DNA of 64,000 nt from Acanthosepion pharaonis (GCA_903632075.3 CAHIKZ030005577.1:1412501-1476500); one strand, 5' to 3'. Positions 21,382 through 33,403 are shown, counted from the first letter of the stretch. Made by a program: numbers and translations. The notes: generated by a model from the letters alone, not told the origin.

Positions 21382-21486
21382 TCAACATTGCTTAACTTTG
21401 GTGATTATACTGTATAATCACCAAAGTTAAGCAATGTTGAAATACCAGGTCTTGTATAATTTATATACAAAACCTGGTATTTCAAC
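21382..21486. repeat. Double palindrome built from 5S rRNA-like sequence
   Basis: First palindrome 21382-21440: arms of about 27 bp around a 3-nt centre. The right arm contains ATCACCAAAGTTAAGCAATG, which matches the molluscan 5S rRNA segment ATCACCGAAGTTAAGCAACG. Second palindrome 21436-21486: GTTGAAATACCAGGT and its complement around an AT-rich inner stem. AATACCAGGT again matches a 5S stretch. The two overlap by a few bases at GTTGA. Confidence 0.8.
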
Positions 21487-21984
21487 GTGATATGGTCATC
21501 TCATAAGCCTTTAATTATTCGGGAAGGAGAATTAAGGTAAATAATTTTTAAATTTAAATATGAAAAAATATTTTAAATTTTCTTGAATCTAAAAATTATT
21601 TGGAAATCAGATCTTTTTTAAAAATTGAATTTTTAAAAACCTTTTTTTTTTTTTTCATCGTTAATTTTCTAAATTTTTTTGTAGGTTATTTTGATTTTTT
21701 TAATTCTTATTTTTTTAATTTAAGTTTTGAAATTACTTGCAATTAAGAATCGGTTACTATAACTGAATGAAAATGATTTTTTTCTTGTCTGTTTTTTTTT
21801 TTTGTTGGAATATATGACACTTGTTTCAGAAAATTTTCACTTTTTCACGTTCACTAGCGAGTGGATTGTTTCCAAAAACGAAACAAGAAAAGAAGGGTTT
21901 TAAAAAATTATAATGTAAAAAAAGTAAAACGTAATAATGCCAAACTGAAATTAGTCTTTATGGCGATTTTCTCTAAGTGTTAGC
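21487..21984. other. Intergenic, AT-rich, no gene seen
   Basis: Dominated by poly-T and poly-A runs; no gene or repeat family recognised. Confidence 0.4.
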
Positions 21985-22235
21985 TTAGATGTGACGCAAG
22001 GCCGAAAGTAAGTATCAAACTCACTATTTAGTCACAGTCGTAATTGATCTTTCTTTTTTAATCTTTAGCGAGACAAGCTTGTTGATAAATAAATAACCAT
22101 TCATTACAGTTCTGTTAGTTACACCATGCCGAAGTAAATGATTTTCTAAGCATAGAGGTGACGCAAGGTCGAAAGTATTGGGTACCCAGACAGTCGAATT
22201 GATTGACTGACAAGCTGTCTCAGTTCCCCAAAAAA
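21985..22235 (-). mobile_element. SINE family A, one copy plus a second 3' tail
   Basis: The minus strand at 22132-21985 matches the SINE at 4597-4713: GGCATGGTGTAAC start, AAGCTTGTCTCGCTAA, a GAGTTTGATACTTACTTTCG region and the GGCCTTGCGTCACATCTAAG tail. At 22141-22235 a second tail (ACTTTCGACCTTGCGTCACC) abuts it, so two copies were joined or one inserted behind another. Confidence 0.65.
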
Positions 22236-23639
22236 ATGCACGCTTACGAAAATATGGCTGCGAAAGTGTACGTACAAATGTTGTTTGAGTTTGACAATTC
22301 GTAGCAACTCTTTCACAACATGTACACAAATTCTGAAATTCCAGTTTTCTTGAAATGAACTTACATTTTTCCGTTTCGAATTTATAGAAGAAAAAAAAAA
22401 CAGCACCAGATACAACTAATTCGCTTATCCGTATTCTTATTCACAAACGACTGTCACAGCATATCTTACAAAGAAGGTTTCAACAATCACTGTGACACAC
22501 TGTGTACTGAAGTGTCAACCATTTATTCTGGTGCGGTTTTTGACAGACGAGGGTATTATTCACGCTTAGTGTTGCCAAACGTCATTTATCGGCAAGTACG
22601 GCCCTTCTTTCTGTCCTTGTTCTTTGTTGAATTTGGAAAGTAAAAATAGGTACTTTTACCACAGACTCTAAAAAAAAATATATTGGAAACGCATTTTTTT
22701 TTTTAAATAATTTAAAAAATGACTGAACTTTGAAGTAAGATTGGTTGAAAAGACCAAAAAGAAGCTAAACATAAAAAAGAAAAAGAATTTAATGTCTAAA
22801 AATATTATTTCAATATTAAGCTTTTTTTCAATACATTCTTCTTATAATAATTGGCATAAAAATCACTACTTGAACCACCATCATAGACGAAAAATGAATT
22901 ATTATTTATCTTTAAAAATTTTAAATTCAGTATTTGTCCTAGAAATTTGCCTTAAAAATAGAATAAATTAGTAAACTTCGTGATTAATTAACAGGATTTT
23001 GTAAAAAATAATACTTGGTTAAAAAAGGAGTAGCGAAAATAACGTTTATTTACGCACGGTAGCCCATCAGCTGTCATCAAGGTTATAGGTCAACAACAGT
23101 AGTTTTTCGGTATCTCCAAAATATCAGCCGCACTTTCGCCACGTGAAAATGAATACCTGTGATTGATTTCATTGAATTTCAATGAAATCAATCACAGATT
23201 CATTTCAATGATTGAAATTAAAAGAAAAAAAAAAACATTTTATTTCTATAATAATTTAAATACCTTCTTTGAACTTAAATTTCACATTTAGCCTAAATGC
23301 ACATTTCGAATGAAAAGAAAAATGAATATAAATAAACTTTTTAAAGCATTTATTTAGAGACCACTAGAAATCTTTTTAGCGCGTGTTTAGTTTTCGTCAC
23401 TCGATAAGCTGCTATTATAGACGAAAAACAACAAATGTAAATTTCTCTTAAAAATCCAACATTTATCAAGAGACGTGTTTCAAAGTCTGTAAGGATTTAT
23501 TTCACAGGATTTTTGTGTTACCCATTATTAAGTTATACAAAAAAAAAAAAAAAAAAAAAAGATTCCTGTGGTTTAAAAATAAAATGAATTTGTCAAAATG
23601 AAAAATCTTTCTTGAAGCTTTTATTTTTTAGTTAGTTTT
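22236..23639. other. Intergenic, no gene seen; perfect 19-bp palindrome at 23158-23196
   Basis: No domain-bearing frame. The palindrome has arms TGTGATTGATTTCATTGAA and its exact complement around one T. A GC-richer patch lies at 23045-23145. Homopolymer runs are common. Confidence 0.5.
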
Positions 23640-23815
23640 AATTTTTTTTAGACGGGTGGTGGAAACAGATATTTAAAAAAAATATTTATTTTTACCAAAA
23701 TTTTCTAAAAAAAACAAAAAAAAAATTAAATTAAAAAATTAATCTGTGAATAAGACCTCAAAAATTCATTAAAATTCAACAATTATTTGAATTTTGCAAG
23801 AATTTCCAAAACAGT
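23640..23815 (-). repeat. Dispersed copy of the 5.9-6.7 kb repeat
   Basis: On the minus strand 'ttttggaaattcttgcaaaa', 'ttcaaataattgttgaattt' and 'ttattcacagattaatt' match about 6095-6185. This shows that the tandem unit also exists as an interspersed repeat. Confidence 0.6.
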
Positions 23816-23954
23816 GTGTTTTTTTTTTTTTTTTTTTTTTTTACCGCAAAAAGGCGCTAAAATAGCCATAGTAATCATTGCCCCCTCCCCCGCCGACACA
23901 AGAAAAACAAGATTTTTAAGGAAAATTTCGAATTTAATAAAATAAAAAAAAATA

Positions 23955-24102
23955 CAGTGTAACCCGGATATAAGAGAGTTGTCGGGACCGGAGAAGAAGT
24001 CTCTTATATCTGGGTTTCTATTATATCCGGATTTGGTCTATTTTATAACACAGGCTCTAATTTGGGACCAGTGAAAATCTCTCTTATATCCGGGTTACAC
24101 TG
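23955..24102. mobile_element. Pogo-type MITE, 148 bp, TA target duplication
   Basis: Terminal inverted repeats start CAGTGTAACCCGGATATAAG and end with the exact complement, flanked by TA on both sides. CAGTG-starting inverted repeats with a TA duplication are typical of the Tc1/mariner/pogo superfamily. The interior repeats TCTTATATC-type half sites and encodes nothing. Related copies occur at 43127, 45355, 60949 and 62707-63794. Confidence 0.9.
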
Positions 24103-24842
24103 TACTTTTTGGTCTTTCGTCTTAAAAATAAACATTTTTAATGATAAAACTTTGTTTTTAATCAGGTTGGAGACATTTTTTTTTTCATTATGGTACGCTC
24201 TTTTTAAGCAAAAAAAATAAACATTTTATATTTCCATTAAAACTTACATCACTACTTCCAGTCCTTTTCATCACACAGTGTTTTTGACTGCATCAGCAAC
24301 CTTTTTTTTGTACATTGGAAGGAATTTGGGGTCTGCTTTAGCCTAACTCTTTCATTTACAAGAAAACAATCTCACGGGATGTTTAGTTGATTATCCACTG
24401 GAACAGAAGATTAGAAATATTATTCATCATTTAGTTAGTACATGTAAGTAAATTTAAAAACCTAAATAATTTAGGCTAAAGTCTCCAGGCACATGGCACA
24501 GGAAAAAACATAAAAGCCTGTGACAGCAATATCAAGAAAACGTTGATATTTTTACACAAAAAAAAAACAGCTTAAATTAAAATCTTATAAGTTTAGCTTT
24601 ATAAAGAAAAAATACAACAAACGAAAATTTATGTAAAAATAAATGAACTGAAAATTTTAAAGTTACATTCTTTTTTCAAATGGTAAAGTTTGCTTTTGAA
24701 TTGCTATATTGTTGAATTAGATGTTAAAAAATTTCTTAAAATACTACTTCCAGTCCTTTTAAAATGTAAATAAATTTGCAGAAAAAACCTTTAAAAAAAA
24801 ACATTGGAAGGAATTTGGGGTAAAATTTCATTTGAAAACTAA
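24103..24842. other. Intergenic, no gene; short local duplication
   Basis: 'actacttccagtcctttt' followed by 'cattggaaggaatttggggt' occurs at 24251-24335 and again at 24745-24820. No coding sequence. Confidence 0.45.
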
Positions 24843-25350
24843 CAGAAGGATTTTGTTCGGATCGGTTGTGTGTCTAAACCTTGTCCCAAACAAATATATA
24901 ACAAACATGAGATTTCAAACAAAGTAAAAAACGAGACATTTATAGATCGAAACAAATAAAACATTTATATACAATTACATATTTACAAACAAGGTTAATA
25001 TTTGTATTGTTGCGTGCGTTAATTGTATATGTTGCTGAAATGTTGGATGTCTCTGTGTCGTTATGTTTGTTATTTTGTGTTTGTGTTGAAATATATAATA
25101 AGAGTTTTTTGGTAAAGTTTGCTAAAGTAGTCTACCTTTGAACGTGTCTGTGTTTGTTTTCGTGATTCGTATTTTTATTTTTAGTAATGAATAAATCAAT
25201 GTGCATAAGAAATATTGTTCAAAGTTTCGATAGTTGTTCGTTGAGTGTTTCAGGTGAGTCAGTTGAAGTTCGTCAAAAATGCGCGGTAAAATTCTGTTTT
25301 TGAATGTCGTGGATTAATTAGGCAATCGATCGGCGAGTTCGCTAGACTGA
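24843..25350 (-). repeat. Gypsy 3' LTR, distal part
   Basis: Matches 37600-38107 of the 5' LTR with only a few substitutions or single-base indels. It is cut at 'ctagactga' by the LINE insertion. Confidence 0.92.
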
Positions 25351-26109
25351 TTATTTATTGCACATATGTACAAATGTGGCACAAGGCCGAAAAAGGGGAT
25401 TGGGGTGAAGGATGGTCATCACTAGTCTTAGATTAAACTTAGCTAGCCACAATCACTGACCCTATCATACAGAACAATATTCCTTTCACCAAAACAACAC
25501 ATTTATCCATACCTTTCTTACTACAAACACCAAAATGCCTCTTTGACTCCATGAAAAACCTAAATAATCCCCTTATGTACAAAATATTTGTCCGTGGGGG
25601 GGGCATAAAAACAACAACTTTTAAAAAATGAACCCCAATGAATATATACAAAATGACAAAATATATTTACAAGAAACCAAATAAAATTTGTGTTAGTAAT
25701 AAAACCCCCACAAACTCTTGAATGTGGCAGAAATATCAGTTAACTGGACGAAATCGATGCGGGACTTATGAAAATAAGGCCACACTCATTCATCCCAAGC
25801 ACTCACACAGGCACACACTCATTTATACACAACAACAAATACGAAAAAACACACACACGAAACGAAAGGCGCCCCACATCTACCAGAGAACTGACATCAC
25901 TGACCAAAAAAAAAACGAGGGAGGGATGGGGAGTTAAACCAAAGGAAAAAAAAAAAAGGGGACAGAAATAAAAGGGGACCAATGAGCAAATACACCTTAG
26001 CTAAGTTTACCAGAAAAAAAAACTAAAAGAAAAAATACAAAAACCTAATCTAACCTAACTCCGGGATGGGTTACCTATGTTCAACCCAGGAAAACAATAT
26101 CCTTAATGC
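25351..26109 (-). other. LINE 3' UTR
   Basis: Non-coding 3' region after the ORF2 stop. On the minus strand it ends CGGCCTTGTGCCACATTTGT followed by an AT-rich tail and the LTR. The same 3' end is found as a 5'-truncated copy at 4428-4587, and its last bases resemble the tail of SINE family A. Confidence 0.75.
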
Positions 26110-29100
26110 CTAACCGGCATCCAAATGCCACTCAAGGTCAGCCCCTTTTACTCGGCACATTCGCGCAAGAATCACCCACCTTTTGCTGAATTCCGATGAG
26201 GTGAGCCGCCGTTTTTCCGTCCTGATCTTGACTTTAAGCTGATGCTTAAAGAACAAGATCAGTTGGGAAGAAGTGAACTTCTCGCCCTCATGGAATCCCT
26301 TCTGACGCGTCGTCCAAATCACGACTCTCATAACCCCTAGTAAGCAACAGAACACATAGTGTTCAGCCTTCGTCATCTGCGGCACCACATTGCTACAAAC
26401 AGAACTGGCATCCAGGACAAAAACCTTTCCATGCAGCATGCGAACCATGAGGCCTTCAAGAAACTTGCACAACGGCACTATCACCCTGCACTGAAAGAAG
26501 GCGTGACCAATAGTCTCGACTTCCCCGCACAGCGACGACAGTTTGGATATTTCTCCAAGCCTGCTGAACAAAGTCTCTTGCTGACCCAGAGGGCTTTACG
26601 AATCACCAGCCAGGTGAGTGATGCCTCATCGTTATTGAGGCATTTCAACCCGGGCGCCCAAGGCCATATCGAGCGAGCCTCCTGCTTCGTAAGACCGAGC
26701 TCGCCAATCAGATCATCTTGTACGGACCCCCTAACTAAAACTTGATATAATGCCTTGCGAGACAACGCCTGGGCGTTGGAGAGACCATCCGAAACCCGTA
26801 AGAGGAGCTTCAGAGCGCGACGACATTCACGATAAAAAGAGCACTCGGCACGTGGTAAACGGCCGGCCTCTTGTTCGCACGAGTGCACACTTTTCAGGGA
26901 TGGAAAATGTTTCTGGACGTCTTCTTTCCAAAAGGCACCCTCCTCATTCGACCCACGACACATTCGGTCTAAAAAGTAATGCGAAGCATATATTGACGGA
27001 TCTCAATGCTAGGCATCCCCAGACCGCCCTCAGAGGGATGGAGGCAACAGACCTCGCGAGATACCATGGGGGCCTTGCCCTTCCACAAGAAAGAGAACAA
27101 GGTCCGGACTAATTGACATTAGTCGGGCATACGGGAGTGGAAGCACAGAGAGTCGGTAGAGGAGGATCGGATAGATGTGTGAAACACATACTTCCGCCCT
27201 TCCCTTCAGGGAAAGTCTCCTCCGAGACCACAGATTAACCGCGATCTCGGCCTTCCCTTGTACCTCCGACCAGTTCATTTCCAACTGGAGATCAGGACCG
27301 AACCAGACGCCGAGTATCTTGATCGGCCCATCCGTCCAGAGGAAAGGTCCGGGAAGAGAAACTCCCTTCCACGCACCCAACCGCAAGCCCACAGACTTAT
27401 CACGGTTGATCCTGGCCCCGTCACCATCTCATACCCACTTATTTCTTTGCTGACTTCGTCAATCTCGGCTCTGCTCGACACAAGAGCCGAAACGTCGTCA
27501 GCATAGGCAGAATACCTGGCCGAGGTGGTAGCGCCCGGCAGGGAAATTCCGCGCAGGACCGGATTCGCCTTTAACTTGCGAAGGAATGGTTCCAACGCAA
27601 GAACGTAAAGCAAGGGCGATAGCGGACAACCTTGACGAATGGAGCGAGACAATACGAAAGGCTCCGACCTTACCCCATTCACTTCCACCAGCGCACCGGG
27701 GTCGCATACAAGAGCCGGATCCAGGAGCGAAAGTCGGCTCCGAAACCGGCCGCCGACAGGACAGCCTCCAGAAACCGATGGTCAACCCTATCGAAGGCCT
27801 TGGACTGATCTAAATTGATCAGCGCGGCTTCACTGTCGACTTGTTCTAAGATCAAGCGTACCATATGAAGGTTATCCTGAATCGTCCTGCCCTTCACAGC
27901 ACAAGTCTGTTCGGGGCCAATCAGACGAGACAGGACAAGCTGCAAACGGTTGGCTAAGATCTTCGCCAAAATCTTTAAGTCAGTATTTAACATCGTCAAA
28001 GGGCGAAAGTTCCCTAACCCATCCCCACCGTTCTTGTCCTTACGCAACAACTGATCACACCCCTGGTGAAGCGTCGAGGTAAAGACCCCTGCCTCATCCA
28101 GTGGTTGAAAATCAGCTGCAGCAAAGGAACAAAAACGGGCGACAGCCTCAAGTACACTTCGTAGGGAAGTCCATCTAGTCCCGGAGACTTATCCAGGCCA
28201 ACCTGCTTCAGCGCATCCCAGATTTCCGACTCTGTTATGGGACCCTCGCACCTAGCCGCTTCAGCTGCCTCAAGGCAGGGAAAGTCAGCCAAATAGGCAT
28301 CGAACTGAGCAGAGCTCAGACCGGGCTCCCTGGTGAAAAGATCCTGAAAATAAAGCCGAAAGGCCTCGCATATGCCCGCGCTTGTAGTCACGGTCCGCTT
28401 ATCCGGCAATGTGACGCACGCTATATGTCGCTTATCCGCGTTCCGATTTTCCTCTGCACGCAATTCTGCGGCCATATTCGTCGCCTCAGAAGACATTCTC
28501 TTTAGCCTAGCCCTAACTACCAGAGCTTGATCCTTCTTGATAAGCAAGGAGGCCAACTCTGCCTTAGCTAAGACTATGTCCCCACTAACACGGGATTTGA
28601 CGGCCCGATCAACTTTATCTTCTAATGCCGTTTGCGCCGCTCGTCTATCTAGATTGAGTCGACGACTAAAATCGGCAGCAAACGTTCTAATTTTTGATTT
28701 TAATTTTCCCCACCAGGCGTTTCCCACAACCGCCCCGTCAATTCCCTCTGAATCATTAGTAGCAGCTGGTCCCGGAAATCCTGTTCACCGAAAAGTGATT
28801 AAATTTCCAGTAACCAGCCAATCTAACTTTAGGTTTATCTAAGTTTACACGGACCCGGACAAGCCTATGATCCGTGTAAACTATATAATGGAAACTTGGA
28901 CACTCTAAGAGCCCTACGTCGACTCTCCTAACTAACACTCGGTCCAGGTAGCTCGCAAGCGAGCCAGGAGCCGAGTCGCCACTAGTTGTCCAAGTCCATG
29001 CTACCTCCTGAGGGTGCTCATTCCGGTACTTATCGACAAGATCAAACCTGCCGATAAAGTCCCGAAATGCCTTCACATCAGGATTTTTAGTACCCGGTTT

Positions 29101-29557
29101 TTACCTATACGATCTATATCAGGGTCAAGGACGGCATTCCAATCCCCCGCTAAGACTACCCGACGAGAAGTCGTCAAAACGGCTCGATCTGCCGAAACAA
29201 AGCAGGCCGCTCAGCATGAACATTGGGCGCATAAACCCCAATGAGACGTAAAGCCTTATCCTTTATAGTAACATCCAGCACGCAAAGCCTGCCCGCCGGA
29301 TCTGCGAAGACAAGGGAACATGCAGCCTCCAAAGACTTGCTCACTAGCCAAGAGACACCCCTCGAACGACCATCAAAACATGCTGAAAAAAGGGCGAACC
29401 CCTTAGACAGTATATCCTCACGGTCATGAGAAGAAAAACGGGTCTCTTGCACACAACAAACATTCACCCCGAGGCGCTGAAGGTCACGAGAGAGCCTCGC
29501 CCTGCGAGACTCGGACCTCAGGCCCCGCACATTTAACGTAGCTAACCAGAGAGACAT
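26110..29557 (-). pseudogene. LINE ORF2: AP-like endonuclease and reverse transcriptase, frameshifted
   Basis: The endonuclease comes first: LATLNVRGLRSE, CVQETRF (catalytic Glu), a GDWNAV block near 29150 and TDHRLV near 28860. Then a long linker and the reverse transcriptase: GLDKSPGLDGLPYE (28190), NFRPLTMLNTDLKILAKILA (28000), FDRVDHRFL, QGCPLSPLLY and YADDVSAL (catalytic Asp pair near 27500). The C-terminal domain follows (GLRLGAWKG, ILGVWFGP, RRRLSLKGRAEVCVSHIYP, WAPGLKCLNN..LTW, and a CRRC..H..C Cys/His element), ending WHLDAG. The GLRLGAW and RRLSLKGRAEV blocks are typical of Tx1-type LINEs. Frame changes occur near 29180, 29096, 28740, 28040, 27690, 27400, 26970 and 26490. The start ATG lies 11 nt after the ORF1 stop. 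Confidence 0.88.
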
Positions 29558-29568
29558 GAGAAGTCCGA

Positions 29569-31499
29569 TTAGGGTTGCTTACCAGCATTAAACATGGCCG
29601 GGGTAAGGATACCGACCGCGTCTCCCATAGACCCATGGCCCATCTCATTCTTGATGGTGCCGTCTTGGGAGATACCGCCGATATCCCAGGGGAAGGTCAA
29701 TTTAAGAGCTCTATACAGGGATGGGTGAACTAAAACGGGGACCCTCCCTGCACAGAACTGTTGTAATTTTTTTAATTTGTCATTTTCTACAATGGCAATG
29801 GGTAAAGCCATCTTACAGGCATTTACAGCTTCCTCCACCATCGCCCAGGCTTGATTGGCCGCAGGTCCTGACCTAATAACTGTCAGGACCCTCTGGGCAT
29901 TTGGGAAATTTTGAGGAGATTCAATGTCCATATCAGCAAACTGCTTAATTGAGAGAAGGTATTTTAGCTCTTTCACTCTATTGCCGTAGTCCCTGGCTCT
30001 TTCGGCCTGGGCTGGGGAAATACGGCATACCTCCTCTCCTGTGTTGAAAATAAATCTTTTTTTTTTTCTTTTTTTTTTCTTTTTGTGTTGGGCTTCTTTG
30101 CCGCTTGGGAGCAGGAGGAGGCATCTCGGCATTTTTTGCCGGTGATTGCTTGGGGGTATGAAGGGGGGTGGGTTTTTGTTTAACGGGGGAAGGAGTGGGT
30201 GTGTTCATGGGGGTATAAAAAGATCTGTGTCTGTAGGGGCTGGGATCTCTGCTGGTAGGTTTGGCCTTAGATGGTGAAATAGTAGGCGATGGTGAGGGGG
30301 GTTGTTTCTTTGGAGAAGGGGTGGGTCTACTAGAGGACGTAGAAGGGCTTGGTTCTTTTCTTTCCGAATCCAGTTTCTTTTTCAACTCTTTTAATTTCTC
30401 GGACTTTTCATAACCGGGATCAAATCTTTTTGTTTATCTTGAAAATGATTCTTCAGAGGCCGGGGCATCGCCCTTAGCGTTGTTAGAGGGAGTGGGGCTG
30501 TATGTGCCTTTCTTCCTAGGGGCATCAGGGGACTGAGGACCCGCTGTCCGGCGCTTCCCTCTGGCCTTACCAGCAACCAGCCATTCCCCTCCCCTTCTCC
30601 ACAACTGCACCGGCAGCGGGCGAAGGCTCTTTGGGGAATGTGGCTTTTGATGTCGCGCCGACCGGAGGATTAACCGACCCGGTCCCGGAGGCTGGTACGC
30701 CCATTACAGGCGAGGCGGAATTTAGAGACGCGGTCAGAGGGGGGATCTTGAGTAACTGGCGCTTGACTTCCAGAGGCCTTCTTCTCTGGGCAGGAGGAGG
30801 AGAGATGACCAGTCACTCCACACCTCCAGCATACCGGTCTTCGACCCGTCACAATGACCGGTAATTTCAAGACGCCAACATCCAGACAGTTGGGGATGGA
30901 GCGGAAGGCTTTCTCGTCCAACATGATGTCAAAGCTCCACCCCCGCTCAGGCTATCACAGGAAGCTCCCAGAATCTCGCCATACTGGGAGAAGAACGCCG
31001 CGAGATGTTCCCCGATAACCTGAGGAGGGACCTCGTATACCGTTACCCTGGTCTTACGTCGGCCTTCGTACTCTGTACGCAGTATTATCTCTTTGTTGAT
31101 AAGCTCACGGCTAGCCGCGGCGACGCAATCTTCTGATGTGGGCAACAGTACGTCCCACATGAAAAATTTAGCACCCTTAACTATTCTAAGGGGCTTGAAC
31201 CCAAAGGATTCCAGTGCTTTTAACACTGTGTTTTTCGTCGAGCGACAAATTTTGCGCGTACGCTTGTCCACGACGAAAACAGACACTATTCTTTTGTCAA
31301 TTTTTTTCAATTCTTGGGGGTCTTCCAAAAGCCCACCTTCTACAACAAGGTGTGCGTAACTTTTGGCACGCTCCAAGAACTCCGCTAAATTGATAATGCA
31401 CTTAGGGGGGGACGACCAACAAGAGGGCGATTCCCCGGCCTCAGGCTCAGTTTGCGGTTCTTTTCTGGAATCTGTAATTTGGCCATTATTGGCCTCCAT
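29569..31499 (-). pseudogene. LINE ORF1: nucleic-acid-binding protein with CCHC knuckle, frameshifted
   Basis: Starts at MEANNGQITDSRKEP with an acidic/charged N-terminus, then an RRM-like part (TRVTVYEVPPQVIGEHLAAF). A single CCHC zinc knuckle follows (CWRCGVTGHLSSSC, about 30805-30850). Then comes a Pro/Ser/Lys-rich linker (about 30010-30385) containing a lysine run from a poly-A stretch, and a C-terminal part ending FNAGKQP. At least three frame changes (near 30920, 30600 and 30060). By analogy with Tx1/L1 elements it would coat element RNA; that is family knowledge, not shown here. Confidence 0.75.
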
Positions 31500-32540
31500 A
31501 GATGAGTCCTTTTCATTATTGCCATTTTCGGCTTCCGTAGAAATATTATTATTTTTTTCTTTTTCTTTTTCATTTTCCCCAGCAGCATCAATGTTGCTAG
31601 GGGATGTAGTCTCCAGCGCAGGAAATTCCTCTAAGTTATCTTTGTCCGGGGATCTTTCTTTGTAGGATTAAAAAGGTGTTTACGTATCGCCTTTTTAGGC
31701 TTTTTTTTATGGCCAAAAAGGAGGGTGGCTTTTTTTCCGGTTTTTTTTTATCCATATTAAATAATAAGAAGGAAGGGAGGGGTAAATACGGGTGGGGGGA
31801 AACGCCTTGTAGGCGGAGGGAGGGAAAAAAAAAAAATAAAGGGGGAGGAAAAAAAGGTTTGCAAGACAAATAATCAACAGACAGAAGGACGTGTGCAAAA
31901 AAATGTAAACAAAGGTAAACAGGTAAAACAAATGGACAGACGAGAAAATGTGAACAAGGTTCACAAAAAAACGAAGAAAGAACAAAATTACAAGTACAAC
32001 AGACAAGCAAGCTACAAATTACACAATAAAACTAATAAATATACACGGAAAAAAAAAAGAAAACGTACGAAACACAAAAAAAGTTACAAATTACAAAATG
32101 GCTGCCGAAAAAAAAAAAACGGTCAACCCAATAACGTTAAAAAAGAGGAGGGACAGAAATTACAAACAAATATTATAAACACGTAGATTTTTTTTTTTTT
32201 TTTTTTTTTTTTCTAACGGGTAACAGAAATAATTAACACGTAATAATTAAAAAACGAGAAACGAAAAATAAAACGATAAACTCCGGGGTGTGGGTACTGG
32301 AAAAATTAGACGTAAATAAAAACAGAGATAACTAATAACAGAAAAAAAAGTAACGGTAAAAAGGGAAAGGAAATGAAAAGGAAAAAACAAAAGGTCAAAA
32401 TAAGAAAGTTCGGAAAAATGACAAAAAAAAAAAAGAGAGAAAAATAGGAAAAATTTTAAAAAAGGTAGAAAAATAGGAATGACAAAAAATTAAACCGGTC
32501 AGGAAAAAACGGTTAAAAGCAAAACTAGTCGGCACCGAAG
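31500..32540 (-). other. LINE 5' leader, A/T-homopolymer-rich
   Basis: Non-coding part between ORF1 and the 5' monomers. On the plus strand it is strongly A-rich with many short poly-A runs, unlike the GC-rich ORFs. No promoter motif is recognised. Confidence 0.55.
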
Positions 32541-33139
32541 ACTGAGATATTCAGTCACCCAAAGGGGTATGCGGCACAAGGAAAAAAGCCCATTTAGGGC
32601 CAGTTAAACCTCCCCTTTGTCCGGAGACAAATGCAGTCGCTCAGAAAACTGAGATATTCAGTCAAACGAGGGTGTCATGAGGCAATTAGGACTGAGCAAA
32701 ACGAGGGTGTCATGCGGTCACCCACCCAAAGGCCTTTTTTAATGTGGGCATTCCCGAGCCATTAGGCTCAAAAAAAACGCCCATTTGAACCCGTATAAAC
32801 GGGTTCAGGGCCGGTTTAACCTCCCCGAAAGACTTCGCCCTTCGGCGTAGCCTCCTTCGGGTTCCTTCTCCGTCCGGAGACAGAGAGTTGAACCGTGCAG
32901 TCGCTCAAAAAGTGAGCTGGACTGAGATATTCAGTCACCCACCCACGAGGGTGTCATGCGGCACAAGGCCTTTTTTTAATGTGGGCATTCCCGAGCCATT
33001 AGGCTCAGCAAAAAATAGCCCATTTGAACCCGTATAAAAAGTTGGCTTGAACCCAGTCCCGAAGGAGATATTTTCCTTCGGCGGGTTCCTTTCCGTCCGG
33101 AGACAGAGAGTTGAACCGTGCCTGCAGTCGCTCAAACTG
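32541..33139 (-). repeat. LINE 5' UTR monomers (~2.5 tandem copies)
   Basis: The phrase 'ctgagatattcagtca' occurs at about 32543, 32650 and 32921. 'gagggtgtcatgcggcacaa', 'atgtgggcattcccgagcca', 'catttgaacccgtataaa' and 'gagacagagagttgaaccgt' each occur about twice. Tandem 5' monomers carrying the promoter are known in some L1-group elements; a promoter role here is inferred. Confidence 0.75.
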
Positions 33140-33365
33140 GACTGACTGACTGGGGTTGTCTTTTTCTCCTTTTATAACCTTTTGGGTTTTCGAAAGTGGC
33201 TCAAGATATTTTGGCGCAATTCTTGCTTTGGGAGGCGATCTACCAATAGAATTGCTTGATTCGATTCTTTGCATTTTTATTGGTTGAGCGTTATCTGCGC
33301 GTAGGCGTATAATATGGATTATGCTTTTTTAAGGTTGGAGAAGGTTAGAAAATTAGAAGAGTCCA
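33140..33365 (-). repeat. Gypsy 3' LTR, proximal part
   Basis: Matches 38102-38329. On the minus strand the LTR begins TGGACTCTTC directly after the polypurine tract at 33380-33369. The other LTR starts TGACTCTTC. Confidence 0.9.
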
Positions 33366-33403
33366 CAATACCTCCCCCAGATTAATGCCTTGGTGAATGA
33401 GCA

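Larger units (their letters stand above)
25351..33139 (-). mobile_element. Tx1-like (L1-group) LINE inserted in the Gypsy LTR
   Basis: About 7.8 kb on the minus strand: repeated 5' UTR (32541-33139 and A-rich leader to 31500), ORF1 with a CCHC knuckle, ORF2 with endonuclease and reverse transcriptase, and a ~760-nt 3' UTR. The LTR sequence resumes after it with a duplicated GACTGA (25345-25350 and 33140-33145), the likely target-site duplication. G+C is clearly higher than in the host DNA. The ORFs contain several frameshifts, so this copy is dead, but its full length and clean junctions argue for a fairly young insertion. Confidence 0.88.
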
